Source of the DNA: an uncultured Selenomonadaceae bacterium
GTDB taxonomy: Bacteria > Bacillota_C > Negativicutes > Selenomonadales > Selenomonadaceae
Assembly (NCBI GenBank): GCA_946402475.1
Contig: CAMIWP010000045.1
Location: forward strand, 1-7,747
DNA: 7,747 nt
Direction of reading: 5' to 3'
In this document: piece after piece, positions 6,910 to 7,747 of the stretch
How the letters are laid out: every line of letters begins with the position of its first letter
How positions within the stretch are numbered: the stretch's first letter is position 1
Position numbers and translations under genes: made by a program
The notes under the pieces: model-generated
The model's database searches: none
The model's input: the letters and a program-made list of their open reading frames with translations, nothing else
What the model was told of the DNA's origin: nothing

Positions 6910-6935
6910 GCGTGTGGGGCCCCGAGGGACTCTGA

Positions 6936-6979
6936 GGAAAGCAATGCCCGTGATGGTCGCATCGTGGGCATTGCTTCCC
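6936..6979. repeat. Strong hairpin 2 (14-bp stem, one mismatch)
   Basis: GGAAAGCAATGCCC (6936-6949) pairs with GGGCATTGCTTCCC (6966-6979) with one A-C mismatch. Inside, after GT/GT mismatches, GATG pairs with CATC around a GTCG tetraloop. No T-run follows on either strand, so it does not look like a terminator. It lies 26 bases after hairpin 1. Confidence 0.7.
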
Positions 6980-7048
6980 GCAGAGAGAGCTTTCGCGGGA
7001 TTCATTGCTCATTACTTCAGTTCTTGCTTGCCGCCTGTCATGGCGGCG

Positions 7049-7078
7049 GCCCCGAGGATGGAAGCTCGGGGCTTTTTT
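7049..7078 (+). terminator. Intrinsic terminator of the riboswitch-driven transcript
   Basis: GCCCCGAG (7049-7056) pairs perfectly with CTCGGGGC (7065-7072) around an 8-base loop, and six T follow at once (7073-7078). It works only in the plus direction, because the minus strand has no T-run after the stem. It would end the transcript begun near 6496 at about 580 bases and stop it before the oppositely oriented PHP gene. It lies more than 300 bases after the aptamer, far for a standard riboswitch-controlled terminator. Confidence 0.9.
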
Positions 7079-7142
7079 CTGTCCAGATCCGGGCCATGGG
7101 GAGGAGGACTCGCATCGCCATGGGGAGTTTTTCCATGTTTGC

Positions 7143-7747
7143 TCACTGGCAGACATCCATTCTTCTTTCACAGAAGGTTACGGGGTACAGAGAACACTCC
7201 TCGACGAATTCCTCCGCCAGGTGGAAATTCCTCCCGATGGCATCGGGGGCATGGGCATCGGAGCCAATGGTGATGTACCTTCCGCCCAGCTCGCGGTAGC
7301 GGCAGTAGATGGGCATGAGTTCCTTGATGGACGCCCATCCCTCCAGCCGCCTTGTGTTGAGCTCCAATACCGTGTCCGTCACCACTAACGCCCGCAAGAC
7401 CTCGTCGATGTCCTGGGAAAACTCTTCGTAATCCATGGAGGGATCCTCATAGGTGGCATAGCGGGCGATGTAGTCGATGTGTGCCAGCACGTCGATGAAA
7501 CCGTGCTGGTAGATCATCCTTGCCATGTTCATCAGGTAATCGTGGTAGAGTTCCTTTTTTTCTCTCGTCCCGTAAATCTCCGGCTCATAGAGGTCAAAGC
7601 CTTCCAACACGTGAAGTGCGCCCACCACCATATCGAAGGGAGCCTTGTCTGTAAAGGCCAAGCTTTCCTCACAGGTCTCCTGCCGCATGCCAACCTCCAC
7701 GCCCAGCAGAAGGTGCTCCCCCCGAAGAGGACTGTATTCCTCCCAGT
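7143..7747 (-). CDS. PHP-family histidinol-phosphatase-like protein, C-terminal part
   Basis: The last 200 residues of a PHP-domain phosphoesterase are visible; the N-terminus lies beyond the window and the frame is still open at the edge. The family cleaves phosphate esters with a cluster of two or three metal ions. In histidine synthesis the HisJ/HisK form converts histidinol phosphate to histidinol. Metal-ligand motifs, counted from the first visible complete codon, are GVEVG with glutamate 17, GALH with histidine 45, DVLAHIDYIARY with histidine 89, and IGSDAH with aspartate 163 and histidine 165, followed by the usual APDAIGRNF. These motifs and their spacing fit HisJ-type histidinol-phosphatase, usually about 260-280 residues long. 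The start is not visible; a GTG at 7700 is internal because sequence in the style of the family continues upstream of it. No clear minus-strand terminator follows. No other histidine gene is seen, so the exact substrate is inferred. Confidence 0.9.
   Translation of the reverse strand, partial: WEEYSPLRGEHLLLGVEVGMRQETCEESLAFTDKAPFDMVVGALHVLEGFDLYEPEIYGTREKKELYHDYLMNMARMIYQHGFIDVLAHIDYIARYATYEDPSMDYEEFSQDIDEVLRALVVTDTVLELNTRRLEGWASIKELMPIYCRYRELGGRYITIGSDAHAPDAIGRNFHLAEEFVEECSLYPVTFCERRMDVCQ

Larger units (their letters stand above)
6731..7048 (+). other. Non-coding, hairpin-rich stretch downstream of the riboswitch
   Basis: I found no supportable protein gene in this stretch on either strand. 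The open frames here have no ribosome binding site, no recognisable protein sequence, or run antisense into the neighbouring PHP gene. The stretch contains a weak hairpin (ATTCCG 6812-6817 with CGGAAT 6836-6841, followed by TATTTT), two strong hairpins listed separately, a GC-rich hairpin TCCCGC/GCGGGA around 6976-7000, and the palindrome GGGGCCCC near 6916-6923. It lies between the B12 aptamer and a strong terminator of the same orientation, so it is probably the body of a B12-controlled transcript: a non-coding RNA, a very long expression platform, or the remains of a deleted gene. Confidence 0.5.

Noticed and set aside
6870..6979. Reading the tandem hairpins as an ANTAR-protein target as in EutX/Rli55
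   Set aside because: ANTAR targets have two hairpins with six-base loops carrying conserved A and G. Here the loops are 8 and 4 bases, so the match fails.
6606..7005. Minus-strand frames of 82-121 codons across the riboswitch and hairpins
   Set aside because: They overlap the aptamer antisense, have no recognisable sequence and no ribosome binding site.
6827..7299. Plus-strand frames of about 146-148 codons running from the hairpins into the PHP gene
   Set aside because: They cross the intrinsic terminator at 7049-7078 and then run antisense to the PHP coding sequence. Low-complexity composition and the lack of a ribosome binding site argue against coding.

Overview
The window looks like chromosomal DNA from an anaerobic, moderately GC-rich, diderm member of the Firmicutes, most likely a Negativicutes/Selenomonadales-type organism. 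This is an inference. A TolC-family outer-membrane channel with a signal peptide (so an outer membrane) occurs together with strong Gram-positive-style ribosome binding sites (AGGGGG, GGAGG), an [FeFe]-hydrogenase tail and a ferredoxin-type DUF362 protein. No mobile element, CRISPR array, tRNA or rRNA was seen.

Layout. (1) Positions 1-237, plus strand: the last 78 codons of an [FeFe] hydrogenase, including the final H-cluster cysteine. (2) Positions 281-326: a perfect bidirectional terminator shared with the convergent minus-strand genes. (3) Positions 326-1617, minus strand: a DUF362 protein carrying a 2[4Fe-4S] ferredoxin domain, then a 55-residue protein with its own C-X2-C-X2-C-X3-C motif. 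The two genes overlap by one base in TAATG. (4) Positions 1747-6244, minus strand: a tightly packed four-gene efflux operon in the order TolC channel, membrane-fusion protein, ABC ATPase, MacB-type permease. Its junctions are a 1-2 base overlap (ATGA), a 22-base gap and an 11-base overlap. The parts make one ATP-driven tripartite pump: the ATPase and permease sit in the inner membrane, the adaptor spans the periplasm, and the TolC protein forms the outer-membrane exit. The MacB functions are split over two genes. (5) Positions 6245-7142: about 900 bases with no convincing protein gene. It holds an AT-rich presumed promoter/operator for the efflux operon and, divergently on the plus strand, a consensus promoter (TTGACA, 17 bases, TATAAT), a complete cobalamin riboswitch aptamer, a hairpin-rich non-coding stretch and a strong intrinsic terminator. 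(6) Positions 7143-7747, minus strand: the C-terminal 200 residues of a PHP-family histidinol-phosphatase-like protein, cut by the window edge.

The most unusual part is region 5. A well-formed B12 riboswitch with a textbook promoter drives a transcript that appears to end about 580 bases later without encoding a recognisable protein. It is either a B12-controlled non-coding RNA or the leader of a gene that has been lost. The second point of interest is the tiny cysteine-motif protein coupled to the DUF362 gene, next to the end of a hydrogenase gene.
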